Assembly (NCBI GenBank): GCA_027625915.1
Contig: JANTQA010000063.1
Coordinates: 1,550,001-1,614,000 of the forward strand
Reading direction: 5' to 3'
Length of the DNA stretch: 64,000 nucleotides
From: Anaeramoeba flamelloides
Lineage: Eukaryota; Metamonada; Anaeramoebidae
Shown: piece by piece, positions 23,696 to 37,298 of the stretch
Numbering within the stretch: the stretch's first letter is position 1
How the letters are laid out: each line of letters begins with the position of its first letter
The notes under the pieces: generated by a model
What the model was told of the DNA's origin: nothing
Databases searched by the model: none
What the model saw: the letters and a program-made list of their open reading frames with translations, nothing else
Position numbers and translations under genes: made by a program

Positions 23696-26600
23696 TTAAT
23701 CTATTAAAACATAAGTATTTGTTTCGTGTTCTGCTCTTTCTATAAAATTATAATCTATGCATAAACTTATACATTTTTTTATTAATCTTGTAGATGGACG
23801 ATAAGATTTGGTATAGTGTTCGGATATCAGCTCAATTAATTTATCATGTGTTAAACTTTTTCTCGATTTAAAAAGTCTATTAAATTTATTTTAAAAAAAA
23901 ATATTAAAAGTTTATCAAAGATAAAAAAATAAAAAAAAATAAATAATTAAGAATATATATAAATTAATAATAATAAAAGAGAAAATTTTCGAATAAAAAA
24001 TTTTTTATAAACAAACACAATTTCCAAAATTGTAATTTGGGATTTTGATTACACAAATGATTTGAATTTTTATAACAGTTCTTGTAAATAAGACCAAATA
24101 ATTTAATTGCAAAAAAAAAAATTGATATTATTTTTATTACAATTTTCAAAAATTTTGAAAAAATAAAACAACTCAAAGTTATCATTAAAACAATATTCAT
24201 TATTAAGTGGAAATGAAAAATTGAATAGATTCTTTGTAATTTGGTTTAATAAATAAAAATTTAAATTAAAGTAATTAATTCTTTGAAAAAAAAAAAAAAA
24301 AAAAAAAAAACGAGATAAATCAAATAAAGCTTATCAACAGTATTGATTGGAATTTAGTATTATGATCAAAATAAAAAATATGAGAATTTCTTCTTTTGAA
24401 AATACTTGATGAAAAATTTTATAAAATAAATTTCACAAAGTTGGAACTACTTTTCTTATATATAACCCTTCCCGTTTATATTTTTTCCATACAAATTAAT
24501 CGTGTATTTAAACCAAAATTTTATAGGGGAGCTTGACAGAGCGACGCCAAATATCAACAAGTATCATTTTGTGCCTATGTTTTCTTGAAGTTTTTTTAAT
24601 TTGGGCATGTAAATGATATTATTTTTCATTTTATTTAAATCTGTTATTTATTTTCTGGCTTCTCTTTTTTTTTATTGTGATAATTTTTTCTTTAATTGAT
24701 CTTTTCTCGCAATAAATTAATAAAAAATAATATTTTTACTTTTTTCCATTTTTTTTTTTTTTTTTTTTTTAGAATTACCTTATTATTGTCATTTAAAAAA
24801 GAAATTTGCTTTTAATGATTAAATATTGTATTTATATTAGTTTTGTTAATAAAAAGAATGGTCCAATTTGTTGAATAGACGGCAAAATGTGTTTTTGCTA
24901 ATTTTTCCAAAAAGAAAAAACTTTGTAATTTTTATTTCAATAATTTGAAAACATTTTTTATTTTTTAATTCTTTATTTTTTATTTTTAAGTTGGAATTTG
25001 ATTTTTAATATAAAATCTTTTTCAGTCCAAGTATTCAGTGTTATTGAAGAAATAGAACATAACTCTCTGATTTTTATTCAATATTCCTCTGAAAATCAAT
25101 TTTCAATTTTTAGATCAGATCATCCTTTCTAATTTGGAAAAATTTTTTGTTTTTTGCTATTTGCTTTTTTTTAAAAAAAAGTTAATTTAGCTAAATTTAT
25201 CTTTTTTTTTTTTTTTTAATTTTGTCAGATTTCGTTTTTTTTTTAAAAAGTCAATTCTATGAAAAAAAAAAAAAAATGTTTGAAAATCAAAATCAACCTT
25301 AATAAAATTGAAGATATGTAATTTCTTTTAACCGAATATATTTACTGTTAAAAAATCATATTATAAACTATTTTTAATTTCCAAAACCAAATTTATCATT
25401 TTTTGACTAGCACTAAAAAAAAATTTAAATAACTTTGAATGTATAATTTTCCCTAATAATAAAATATAAATATAAAGACAATGGATAATATTTACCTTAA
25501 AATATGTTTTTGAAGTAAAATTTTCCTTCCTTCTTCTATCTGTTGAAGTAATTTTTCTGATTCTTGCTTCTTCTTCGATGATGATTTGATATTTAGTTGT
25601 ACTCTGGGTAATTTATTATTATAATAATAATTAATTTTATAGCGATTACCTTTTTCATGTTTTTTTCCTTTTGGTATCAATATTTTGTTTTGAATTAAAG
25701 TTTCAAGAATGTCACAAAGAAGATTTGTTGGGAGATTAAGATGATCTTGAATCTCCTCAAATTTATAAATAATTCTATTTTGGAACATTAATAAAACACC
25801 CAATTGATATGGGGACGTTTTGAACAAATAACTTCGATCTAATTTATTTTATTTGTTGTTAGTTTTATTGAAATGGTTTTTTTTTTAAAAAAAGATTTGA
25901 TATTTTGATTATAAATAGATAACGTTTTATTAAAAAAATACGAAGAAAGGAGGAATAGGAAGAAAAAAAGAAAGTGGAAACGGAAGTCAAGGAGAGAGAG
26001 AATGAGAATGAGAATGAAGAAATAGGAACAGAAAAAGAAACAAAAAGAGTAAATGGATAAGAGAATGAGAAAGAGAAAGAAAAAGAAAAAGAAAAAGAAA
26101 AAGAAAAAGAGGAAGAAAAAGAGGAAGAGGAAGAGGAAGAGGAAGAGGAAGAGGAAGAGGAAGAGGAAGAGGAAGAGGAAGAGAAAGAGAAAGAGAAAGA
26201 GAAAGAGAAAGAGAAAGAGAAAGAGAAAGAGAAAGAGAAAGAGAAACAAAAAGGAGGAAGAGAAAGAGAAAGAGAAAGAGTTGGCAAGTGGAAATTAAAA
26301 AAAAAATAATAATAATAAATAAAGGATTAACGACTTACTATTAATTGTGACGAACACTTCAATTTGTGATAATCCAAGATTCCAATGTAATTTCCTACTA
26401 GATCTTTTTACATTATTACAATAAAATGATTCAAAATCACTGAGGCAATTTTTAATAGTTTTGGGAAGAGTAAAATCAATTTTTGGTTGAGAAAATGGCC
26501 ATAAACGCATTGGTAATATTCTAACATCAAAATTAAATTGTAACATCTTTTTGGATGAAATTAAATATTGTTGAAATTCAGAACCTACTTGTTTTGATTC

Positions 26601-29600
26601 TTCGATTTGTGAAAAGATATTTTCAATTTTGAAATGTGTATTATCTGATATTAATGTTTCTAGTTTATTAAACATAGTAAATTCTGCATCTTTAGAAATA
26701 GAAGTTTGAGTTAATAAACGTTCTGTGAGGTCTTTTGTATAAAATTCAAAAAAAATTGTTTTTTTTTTTATTAGATTAATGAACATCATCTATAATTATT
26801 ATTGAAAAAAAAAAAAGAAAAACAATAAAAAAAGAAAAAGAAAGAAAGAAGTGGTTAAAAAAGATGAGGATAAAAAAAAAAAAAATAGAAAAAGTAAAAA
26901 AGAAAAGTTTTAAATTAACTTACAATATTTTCAAAATCCTGATTCAAATTATTTTTTGTTGAATCTATTTCTGTTTTTTTTAAAAGTTGATTACAAAATT
27001 GTACAATTATTTGTAAAGATAAAGTAGAAGAAGAATTTTCTAAATCAAGAACTGGATTTTTTTTTAATAATTCTGTGCATGAGCTAGTAAGTGCATTTCT
27101 AAAAAGATTATGATTATTAAAAGATTCCTTAATAATGCTAAGATATTTGTTATAAACAATCAATATAGTTTCCAGATAAATTTTTGGATTCTAAATAAAA
27201 TATCAAATAATAAAAAAAAAATAATTGTAAAATATCAATTTAAAAAAAATTAGTTTATTAAAAAAAAATTAGGTTGGTTTATAATTATAAATAATTTTCA
27301 GATTCTGAATTATTATTATTTTTGTTATTTTGCCTTTTGCTAATTTGAGAAAAATAATTAATATGATTGAATAACCAGAAATAAAAACTTGAGTGTGTAA
27401 GTACCCAAATTTAATGCTTTATGAAGAACTCAAATAACTATTTAATCTAGTATCAAAACAATTTTTATTAATTCAAATAGAGAATGAAATCGGAAGGTAA
27501 AAGTGTAAAGTACAAATTAATTGAAATTAAAAAGATATATTACAGTTTATTTTGCCTTTTTTTTTTTTTAACTTTAAAAAAGAAATTTGAAATTAAATTT
27601 GAATTTTTTTCTCAAAATTTAAAAAATATTCCAATTTCAATAAAAGAATTTGAAAACAATAATAATCAGATAATTTTCAAGTTGGTTTGTCAGAAAAATA
27701 AAATTAAAAATAATTTAGATTCTTCAATTTCGTCTGTTTTTTTCAAAAGTTTAAATTTTTAATTTTAATAGTTAATTCTTATTTAATCTCCAAAATAAAA
27801 TAGTAAAAAATGACAATTTTTTTTATATTCAAAGATTTAATTTTTCAAACTATTTGAATTTTTTTGGTCCAATATTTGAGAAAAAATATGTACCAAAAGA
27901 TTTTATTTAATTTTTTGTGTATTTACCATTTTTTTTTTTAAAGAACAAAGACTTTTATCTATGAATTGAAATCAAATCTTCTTGATCTTCTAAAAAAAAA
28001 ATTGAAATTAATTTTCTTTTTGGCAACAATATACAAGTATTTTTGGTTTAAAAATATTTTTTATCAAGTATGAAAAAGAGATATTTTATCCTTTTTTACT
28101 ACTTTATAGAAAATCATTTCAATTTCAATTTCAAATGTTGAGAATCTTCTAGTTTATGATAATTTCAAAGTTTATCATTTTGAAAACATCTTGTAAAATT
28201 AATTTAGAATTGGTAAAACACCAAAGTGAATGAATTAACTGATGAGAAATAACAAATCCAAAAGTTATCAAAATTTGAGATTCAAGTTTCTGTGATTTCT
28301 ATGATTTGCTTTTTCAAAAAGAAATGAAAAATATTCACTCTTTTTAACTTTTGGTAATGAAAATCTCCAAAAGCCTTTGTTGTCTTTTATGTTTTAAAGT
28401 TTGGTTTGTCAAAGTTAAGCCAACTTATTCAAAGCAAAAAAAAAAAAGTTTTGTTTTTAAAATATATTTTTTTTTCTTTTCTAACTTCTCCAAACTTTTT
28501 TAAAGACTGAGTTTTTTAGATCTTGATGATTTTTCCAATTTATTGTTCCTAGATTCAAGTTAATTTAGGATCGGATTTTGTTGAATTTTCTCTGAAAAGT
28601 TAATTGATATTTCTAATGCATTTCCCATAGGATTACGAACCAGAAGAGCCAGATAATCTGTGAATAGATAAAAAAAATGATTATGGATATTTCACATTTG
28701 CTATTTTATGTTTCAAGCTTTGAAAAATTCTGCTTTAGAGTTTTATCATAATTTTTTTTTTCAGCAAAAATCCTTTTACAGGGTTAATTTATGTTTGGTA
28801 TCTTTTGTTTTGTATATCAACTCCAAAAATAGAGGATTTATTGAAAGAATTTGTTATTATGATTAAATTTAAACTCTACTATAGAAAAAGAAATTTCTAA
28901 ATCTGAAAAGTTATATATTGTAACTTTATTCTTCTCAAAAGTAAAATCATGTTAGCTTAATTATATTTACCTTAAAGATGATTTTCTGAATTTTTTTTGA
29001 TTATACTGGGGAACTTTTCTTTTAATATACCATTCTCTCTCAAAGGTAAAATATTTAATTTTCAAAATTTGTACAAAAAAAAAATTGTAATGTATATATA
29101 GATTATTAAAAAGAAAAGCAAGTTTTTAATACCCAATTATTATTATTCATTTTTTTTAATTATATTTTCTACAATTAGCGTTTAATTAATTTAATCAGCC
29201 AATAATTATCAAATTATTCTTTAAATAAGTGTGTGTTAAAAACACAATGTTTGAATCAAAGATCTTACCGTTATTGAAAAAAATTTTTTATGTTTAGGAA
29301 ACAATCATTATCTTCAATTTTGATGAAAATAAAATATCTTTGTATTATTTATTATTATTATTGAAGAGGTGTAAATTACGCTTTAATGCCCTTATAATTA
29401 AATTTTGTTTTAGAACTTTAATCTTAAAATCATAGATTTTGTGATTCTTAATGAGAAGGGTACACCCAAATTATTTTTAGAGTTAACAAAGTTAAAACAA
29501 AAATTGACTTTTATTTTAACCCGTGATATTTGTTGCCTTTACCCTTTCTTTTTTATTTTGAAGTTACTTTTACTTTCATGCTTCAATATCTCAGTATGAG

Positions 29601-32600
29601 CAAGTGACAACTTGGTTTTTTTTTCCCTCTGTATCTCTTCTTTTCTAGTATAAAGAAATTCATCAATGGAAAAAAATGAAGAAAAAATAATAAAATATCT
29701 TATTATACTAAAAGAATATGTTTTTTATTTTCAAAACATCCCTAAACGATCTTTTTTTAATATAAAATGAAAAATTTTTTCAAAAAGAAAAGCATTGTTA
29801 TTTTTTATATATATTCTTTTCCATATTGAATAAACTTGCGATATAAGCCAAATTTCAAAATTTCTGTACAAACTTTTTTATTATATTTTTTTTCTTTTTC
29901 ATTTGTCTTTCAAAAAATAAAATGATTACACTATATTTCTATTTATTAATCTATATTGGTTATTATCTATAAAAACTTTAGTAAAATACATTATTATTCA
30001 AAAAAAAAAATACAATTAAATAAATTTTTTTCTGTTGAAAAATCTGTCCCTATTTTTGAAATTAAGGTTATATATTTTTTAAACTCAAACTTTTTATTTG
30101 TAAAAATTAAAAGTATATAATTCTTGATAACTACTGATAAGAAAGAGATTAGAACTCTCAAAAGTTTAGGATAGTATTGCAGAAACTGTGAAAATATTTT
30201 GGGAAATACATTAGGTTTATTTGATAAAGTTTGAAAATTTTCTGATCTTCTTTTTTCGATTCTATTTGAAGTAAAATAAGAAGTATTTTTACTAATAAAT
30301 CTAGACTTTAAAAATGTTAAAGTTATTTTTGAAGACTTTAAATAATTTCTTTTCGAGGTTTTTTATCGAATAAATCCCAAAAGATAGCTCATCTCAAGGA
30401 TTTATGGCATTATAAAAATAATTTTGGTTCAAGTACACCAAATTATTTGATCAATAGAAAACAAATAAAAAAAGTCTTTCATTTATTCCCTTAAAAATTG
30501 GAAATTGAATCAATTCTCTTTCTTTGCTTAAAAACAATGCCGAAAATCAAATATAATTTTTTTTGGTTTTGTTTTTGTTCGAAAGTAATCGATCCCATTT
30601 TTAATTAAATAAAAAGCGTTTGATCTCTTTTTTTCTTTGGAAAGAGAAATAAGAAAAGAGATCATTAATAAGTAGAATTTCAAAAGGAGAAAAAAACATT
30701 TACCTATTAAAAAAAAAAAAAAAAACATTTTATTTTACAAGTCAAGTTTTGAATTTTAGACGAATGTTCAAAATTAGTCATTGTTAAGAACACATAATAG
30801 ATAAATGCGTGGTTTTTATGTTTGATCGCCTTCGAGAATGTTTCTAAACAAGCATGAAATAAAATGGGAGATAGAGATTCATTGAAAAGTTGGACGATCT
30901 AGTTTGTCTCTGTAGGATTTCAAACCAAGTTTTGTCTCCAATTGATGAAAATGTAAAATTTGACTTCAATGTTTTTGGTAACTCCATTGGTAGAAAAGAG
31001 ATCCTTTGAATGGCAAGTTCTTTCAAAGTGCAATTGAAAAATAACAAATTGGTTTTAACTTGTTTAAATTTGTTTGTTTTTTTATTGTATTTTTGTTGTG
31101 TAGAGTTAGATCTTGAGTTCCAAAATAAATAGCATCTCATATTGTTTCATTTGTTCAACAATCACCAGTTATAATTCCTCGTTTTGGATCACCTTACAGA
31201 CCAAAAATAATGAGATTGTTCTAGTGCTAAGAGGTTATTAATCGTCATTCTTCGAACTCCTCAATATCATCTTATATCACTTCAAACGATATCATATTTC
31301 TCATTCTTTCATGTCAAACTTATAACATAACAAGGTGATTGTTTCCAAATCAAAACAATAAAGACAGATATTAGATTTTGTTTTTAAATAGATTTAAATA
31401 TTCATATTGTTTGTGAAATTAATTATCATTTCAGAAATCAATTGAATCTTTTAACCTAGAATTATTATTCTCATCTTTAACAATTTAAGAACTTTAATTA
31501 TTTTCTTTTGAAAAAATTTTTAATTTTTTAATTTATAAAACCTAAAAAAATTAAAAAAAAGGATTTTTTGAATTGGTTAATTTGCTAAACAGGTCATATT
31601 TGAAAAATAAATGGAAAAAAAAGAGATCTTTTGAAAAAAGAAACAGATAAATAAACTTTCTTGTGTGTGACTCGTTTATGTGATTAGAAAAGCATCACCA
31701 AATAAACTTGTTGAAATAGTATATTCAAAAAAACTATTCTAATATAATTTCATTCATAGTTTTTGATTTGATATTTTTTTAAAAGATAAAATTTTTGAAT
31801 ACAAAAAATTCAAAAAATCTTTCAATTCATTTGTTTAAGTTATGTTAAATTAAAATTTCATAATAAATGATCACATAATCTAATCAATAAATTTTTTATG
31901 AATAATTCTTTATTTATTTTTTCCCATCTTTGAGGATTATATTTGATTGGGTGTCATATTGAATAACTTATAAAGATATAGTCTTTTTATTTTTAACAAA
32001 AAAAAAAAAAAAAAATTATCTTTTTGCAAAAATCTTTCATATTAATAATAGTAATGTAAATTTTAATTATTTATTTAGAAAAAAAAAATAAAAAAAAAAA
32101 ATTAATTACTTCTTTAGCAGTTTCACGGACTTGCTCTAATTTTTCAATGCCATTATCATAAATGATCTTTTTAAAAGGGTTTACCAATGGCTGTAAACCA
32201 TTTTCCAAGCGGGATAGTAAATTGAACATTCTTTGAAGGTCTGATGTTTGATTGGTATTTATTAATTTTGCAAATCCTGTCCAAAGTAATTCTAAACTTT
32301 CAAAAATTAATATTTTCACACATTTTTTGGATAATTCTTTTTCAGTTTTGGAATGTAAATAGGGTGCAATTTGAGATATTTCATTATTTACTTTTTTTTC
32401 TGCCTTTTCCATAAATTCTGAGACATTTGATATTCTCATTAATTGATCTCTTTCTAAAAAATAGTATCGATCAGTTTGTTCAAAAAATGGAATTTCAAAA
32501 TCCTGATTATATATTTCCAAATTTCCATTTTTCGGATCAATGGTATACCCCAATGTTACTAATCATTGTTATTTAAAAAAAGATGTGGGTGAATATTGTT

Positions 32601-32920
32601 TTAATAAATAAAATAATTATACAAATATTAGAGTAAAAAAAATAAAATATATTTAAAAAGCATTTGTAAAAATAAACCATCACTTTTCTTTACAACCATC
32701 CTTTTTTATTTATTCAAAACATTTTGATTAATAATGGAAGGTAAATTGTTTTGAAAAAAACAATTTGATCTCATATTAAAGTAAAATAATTAATAATAAA
32801 TAGGTAAAATGGATATAAAATCAAGTTCTAATTTAACATTTATACTGACATTTTTCCTATAAACAAAAAAATTTTCTCCCTCGTTTTCAAAGATTAATAT
32901 TATTAATAATAATACTAATA

Positions 32921-32987
<67 letters not shown>

Positions 32988-34810
32988 ATCATCGTTATTA
33001 TTAATATTCGAAGAATTCTTATAAAATTATATTGTAAAACCAATTATGTCTTGATTTCTTACATTGTTTTTTCATTTTCCATTATTTTTCTTTGGTTTCT
33101 GTTGATAGTTTGTAATTTTTACTTTTAAAAAAATAACCACAATTAATCAAGAAAATGAGGAGAAAATTTTGTTACATTTAAAATTTTAAAATACCAGTGT
33201 AATGCGTTAACTTGATAAAATTAGAAATAAATTAAAATACAAACCAAACATATCTGTTGTTTGTTTTAATAATAACAAATCAACATTTTCCCCTTCTCTT
33301 TGATTTTGAATTAATTCTAAAACAGAAAAAATAATCTTCTTTTTTAAAGGTTGATAAAATTCATTCTTAAAAATTTTCATATGAAGCTAATGTTGTGATT
33401 CAGTTTGATTTTTGAGAAAATTGAATTTCAAATAAAGTAAATTAAAGTCAAAAAAAAAAAAAAGTTTGTTTTATTGTTTTTTTGTTTATGATTGTTTTTG
33501 TTTTTGAAGAATTAATTGAGTAATTGGTAAGTAGTGTTTAGTTTATTTTGATAAAGAAAGAAGAAAAAAAAGATTTTACACTAAAAATTTCCAATGGTTT
33601 GTTGGTTTGGTTTGTTTGATCTTGTCGTCCAATAAGGTGTCGATCTAAAAATGAAAATAAAAAACTAATAATTCTCGCAGAAAACACAAAGGAACCCCAA
33701 TTTTTTGAAACCATTCGAAGCAATTGCTCATCAATTTTCCCTTGACAACTCTTTTGATTTTATTTTTGGAATTAAAAAAAGAAAAGACATATTAAATTTT
33801 AACAAGCAATTGAACACAAATCAATTAAATTATGAAAAAAAGAAAAAAAAAAAACAAAGCATTTTAAAATCAAGCACAAGAGTAGGTTTGTTCATGTTTT
33901 TTTTTTTATCAAAGGAACTTTTAAATCTCATTTTATGAATAATTAAATGAATTTTAGAAACTTTTTCAGTAACCGCAAAGAAACAAATTTATACTGTTAT
34001 TTTCCTATTAATAAATGGAAATTTTTTATTTCTAGCTACCAAATATTTTTTTACTCATAATTAGTTCAAAAAAACCCAAATATACTGCACAAAGTAAATT
34101 AGAATTTGATATTTTTTAGAAATTTGAATAAAGCTTTCTCAATTGGACTTATGAGATTACAATTGAAATATGGCAACCCAATTTTAACATTATCATTAAT
34201 CATCTTGAATTGGTTGTAATTAACGAAACATTTGTTTACAATCAAGAGGCTTTTTGCTTTGTTGTTAAGAGGGTATATTAAAAGAAAAAAAATAAAAAAT
34301 GAAGATTTTTGAAAAAAAACAAACCAACAATAGTTGCTTGACCTGTATTTGAAGAAAATGTTCAAGTTTTGTATAAATGATCTTTCCTGCCTGTTCAACA
34401 GATATTCTCTTCTTTGGATCTTTCTTTGAGTCTTTTATTGATCCTCTTAAACAAAGACCATAAACCATTCTAAATTTGCCAAGTTGCAATAACAAATTTT
34501 GCATTCACAGTAGTTTCAATAAAAGGTAAAAAAAAATTAAAAAAGAAGAAAAGAAAGAAGAAAAAATGTGGGTTGTTGGAAAAGAGTTTTGTTGAAAAGC
34601 AACCATATTTTTGAGAAAGGGTTTTTGTTTGTTGGGTCTTTACAAAAAGAAAAAATATTGGAGAAGATTTTATGATGGAAGCAATAGTTACGTGTAAAGA
34701 TCCATCCAATCAGTATTGCCCATTCCTTCATCTTTTTGGTCCATGATTTCCATTAGTTTTTCTTCAACTTTAGGCCAAGACTCGTTGATGTCAATTGGTG
34801 TGAGATCCAT
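23696..34810 (-). CDS. cullin, nine exons, with C-terminal neddylation domain
   Basis: Cullins are scaffolds of RING ubiquitin ligases. Exons, in order: 34810-34692, 34469-34343, 33750-33580, about 33350-33245, 32558-32110, 27190-26924, 26789-26339, 25838-25496, 23876-23696. The total is about 740 aa, the normal length. Evidence by exon: N-terminal repeats (DINESWPKVEEKL, WMDLYT|MVYGLC); LLRMVSKNWG...FLDRHL; LELIQNQREGENVD; YNQDFEIPFFEQTDRYYFLE...MFNLLSRLENGL; NPKIYLETIL...SFNNHNLFRNAL; FYTKDLTERLL...MRLWPF; KTSPYQLGVLLMF (winged helix). The last exon has LFKSRKSLTHDKL, whose LFK lysine aligns with the NEDD8 acceptor in IMKSRK, and ends IERAEHETNTYVLID. Phases agree at every junction except exon 3/exon 4, where the frame needs a noncanonical acceptor or contains an extra A. 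The exon-4 donor is GTTTGT. Introns 5 (4.9 kb) and 8 (1.6 kb) are large. Paralog not assigned. Confidence 0.9.
24655..24745. repeat. diverged dispersed repeat in cullin intron 8, copy shared with 11860-11950
   Basis: Ordered AT-rich words shared with the first copy (ATTGTGATAA/TTTTGATAA, TTGATCTTTTCTCGCAATAAA). Similarity is weak but collinear; tentative. The rest of intron 8 (23877-25495) is AT-rich with A- and T-runs and shows nothing else. Confidence 0.35.
25945..26287. repeat. purine tract (GAAAAA/GAGGAA/GAGAAA)n in cullin intron 7
   Basis: About 340 nt of almost pure purine on the plus strand, changing in blocks from GAAAAA to GAGGAA to GAGAAA. In the minus-strand cullin pre-mRNA this is a continuous pyrimidine tract filling most of the 500-nt intron 7 (26338-25839). 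Open frames across it on both strands (poly-Lys/Arg, poly-Ser/Phe, poly-Leu/Phe) are artefacts of the repeat. Confidence 0.9.
29345..29500. repeat. dispersed repeat, inverted copy at 54770-54925
   Basis: ATTATTGAAGAGGTGTAAAT, TTTAATCTTAAAATCATAGA and CACCCAAATTATTTTT match, in order, the reverse complement of 54925-54770 (ATTATTAAAGAAGTGTAAAT, AAAATCATAAATT, AAACCCAAATTATTTTTT). Length is at least 150 bp; the ends are not defined. Confidence 0.6.
30058..30725. repeat. dispersed ~650-bp repeat, copy 1 of 2
   Basis: Collinear with 55655-56285 in the same orientation. Shared words include CTTTTTATTTGTAAAAATTA, GATAAGAAAGAGATTAGA, TATTTTGGGAAATAC, TAAAATAAGAAGTATTTT, GACTTTAAAAATG, CAAGGATTTA and TTTGGTTCAAGTA. 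Identity is moderate with many small indels, so the copies are old. It lies in cullin intron 5. Confidence 0.8.
32921..32985. repeat. (TTA)n microsatellite in cullin intron 4
   Basis: About 21 uninterrupted TAT/TTA triplets. Confidence 0.95.
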
Positions 34811-37102
34811 CTTAAGCTAAATTCAAAAAGTTAAACAATGATTAAAAGTTGTTATAAAAAATGAATCTGAACATTTTTGTTTTAAGGACTCCGTTCAAAA
34901 GCCAAAACAGTGAAGTAATGTTTAAAAACACCCTTGAATGAGTTTTTTTATCTCAGTAATATTTTCACAATGAGAATTTCTTTTAGGAAAAAAATGAGAA
35001 ATTTTCACATTTTCAACAATTTTCAACAATTTTCACAATTTTTGCCTTGGTAGATCATGAATAAAATTGATTTTTATATCTTAGAATTTTGATTTCAACT
35101 TTCTGAACTCACATCAATTCCTTTGGATGTTCTAAATATTTTTTACATTTGCTTTTACAAGTTTGAAATGTTCTCAAATTTTTACTTGCCTTTAATAATC
35201 CCTAAAAGCGATTTTTTATCAATTATTTTTTTTGTTATTTACTTTTTCCTTTTCATTGAAAGTGAAAGAAAAAGTTTCACGTGAAAAGGCAAAGATGACA
35301 AAAATTGTTTTTTTTTTGTACAATTTCTTCAGAATGAAAATTCTTTTTGAGAAGTTAAAGTGAAAGTGAAAATGAAATAGCACAACAACTCAACACTCTC
35401 AAGGGTGGGAACGTAATCCTTAGGGTATTTGTTTGATATTATATTTAAAAATAAATTATCAAATAACAATACCCATTGAATAAATCTATGATTTAATGTT
35501 TGGTTTGATGTTATAAATTCTAGAAGAAAAAAATATTAACAATTTAATTTTATTTAAATTTGTTTTTAATTTATTTTTTTTTTTAATTTATTCTCTATTG
35601 GTGAAGCAGGTACATTTTAACAATTTTGCGAATTTTAATTTTAAAAACTTTATAGTGATCAAAAAAATATCTGTGAAATGATATAATCCCTATTTTAAAA
35701 TAAAATCAGTACTTTTTTCTACATCTAATCCCAAATTAAAAATCTAATTCAGTACCAATGGTTTACCTTAACCAAATCAATTTTGAAGATAAACCCCAAA
35801 TTTTTTTAAGTAAAATTTAAATTAAAAACACATTTTTTTAAAAATTTTATGTAAATTTTTAGATTGTTATTTTATTTATTTTTTTTCAAAGATTTTTACT
35901 CTATTTTATGAAAAAAAATTTTATATTTGATCCAATTATTTTTTTCAAAAATATAGATCTTTATGAAACCAATACCATATTGACTTATTTTTTATTACCA
36001 CTTTCGTGGATCAATTTTATTTATTTATCTTCGGTAAAAAATTAAAACTTCTTTTATTTTCAAATTTTATTTAAATCAATTATTATATATTTTTAATAAA
36101 AGTATGAGATTAGAACTAATTGAAAGATTGAAACAAATAGTTTGAGAAAAACTTTTTTGTACTTGGTGTTTTTTAAATTTAATTAAGTAGGTACCTTTTA
36201 CCATTGTGAAAAAAAATAATTTTAATTGTATGAAAATTACTGAAAAATATTTTTTGGGTGCATAATGTTATTGAATTTTAGGAAAAAAAATCTGTTCGCT
36301 GCTCGATTTATGAAAAGAACCCAAAAATAATTCAAAGTTCATTTTTCATTTTTTGTATATTTTTCAAAAATTTTTTTTTAATTTATTGAATTGTATTTTT
36401 AGATTAAGAAATGTCTTTTATTTCTGTGAAAGTTTGAAAATTAATAAAAGAATAAATAAAAAACGGATTTGGGAGAAGGCTTGTATTTTAAAATAAAAGA
36501 ATGCATTTTGAAGTTTCCCAAGTTAGATCACCTTTCCAAAGAAACTTACTAAAAGTAATAATAAAATAAAAATAAAATAAAAATTAAAAAAAGTGGATTT
36601 TAAAAGACATGAATCATGTATATTCCTAATTTTGATGTGATTAAGGCAATTTTTACCTTAATTTTTTCACCAGATTACAGTATATTATTATTTTTCAAAA
36701 TTTTTTTCTTACAAATATTTTTCAAAATTATTTTTTAAAATATTGTTTAAAAAAAGCAAAACACAAAATACTGTTTTAAAGATTAAAATAGAGAGTTGAA
36801 TTCTCAAAATCAAAAAACAGTTACAAAAGATTCAAACCAAAGAAAACAAAAATTCAGAAAAAATTTCAATCTGAATTCAGAATTATTTTAAGTTATCGAT
36901 TTTAATCGAAAAATAAATAATTATAAAATCAAACTAATTCGTCCAATAAATCTTTATTTCTGAAGAGTAATTTTAAAAAACATCCTATTTTCTAAACCAA
37001 AACAAGAATTATATGAATCTATGAAAATAGGATTTATTAAATTCATTTTGGAACATTCTTTATGAATAAAAACTAATTTTATTGATTAAAAAAATTAATA
37101 CA

Positions 37103-37298
37103 TTCAGTTTCACTTTTAAGGCACAAACTTGCAACAAAATTTAAGGCACAATAAAAATCTCAAATTAAGGCACAAAATTCAGATTCTAGTAAAATAAATT
37201 GTAAAAAAAAAAAATTCCAAATTTTGTGTCTTAATCTGAGATTTTTTTGTGCCTTAAATTTCGTTTGAAGTTTGTGCCTTAAAGTGGAACTGACTGTA
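37103..37298. mobile_element. Tc1/mariner-type MITE, copy 3 of 6
   Basis: Well-preserved copy. Left TTCAGTTTCACTTTTAAGG then CACAAACTT. Right GTTTGTGCCTTAAAGTGGAA then CTGACTGTA. Internal AATTTAAGGCACAATAAAAA and its inverse are present. The whole element is a long imperfect palindrome centred near the A-run at 37205. Confidence 0.85.

Larger units (their letters stand above)
27191..32109 (-). other. 4.9-kb intron 5 of the cullin gene
   Basis: The donor AAAGAA|GTAATT at 32109 and acceptor TTTATTTAG| at 27191 join exon 5 (...RETAKE) to exon 6 (NPKIYLETIL) in phase 0, and this restores the conserved cullin sequence without a gap. Nothing cullin-like lies between. It holds two dispersed repeats (29345-29500, 30058-30725). 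A less AT-rich patch at about 30780-31340 carries a 98-codon minus-strand frame of no recognised family. That patch could be an old insertion or a nested gene fragment. Confidence 0.8.

Noticed and set aside
25839-26298. Poly-Lys/Arg, poly-Ser/Phe and poly-Leu/Phe frames
   Set aside because: They are translations of the purine hexamer repeat inside cullin intron 7.
30844-31140. 98-codon minus-strand frame in the large cullin intron
   Set aside because: The local GC is slightly raised, but there is no recognisable domain, homolog or splice partner. It is mentioned in the intron entry only.
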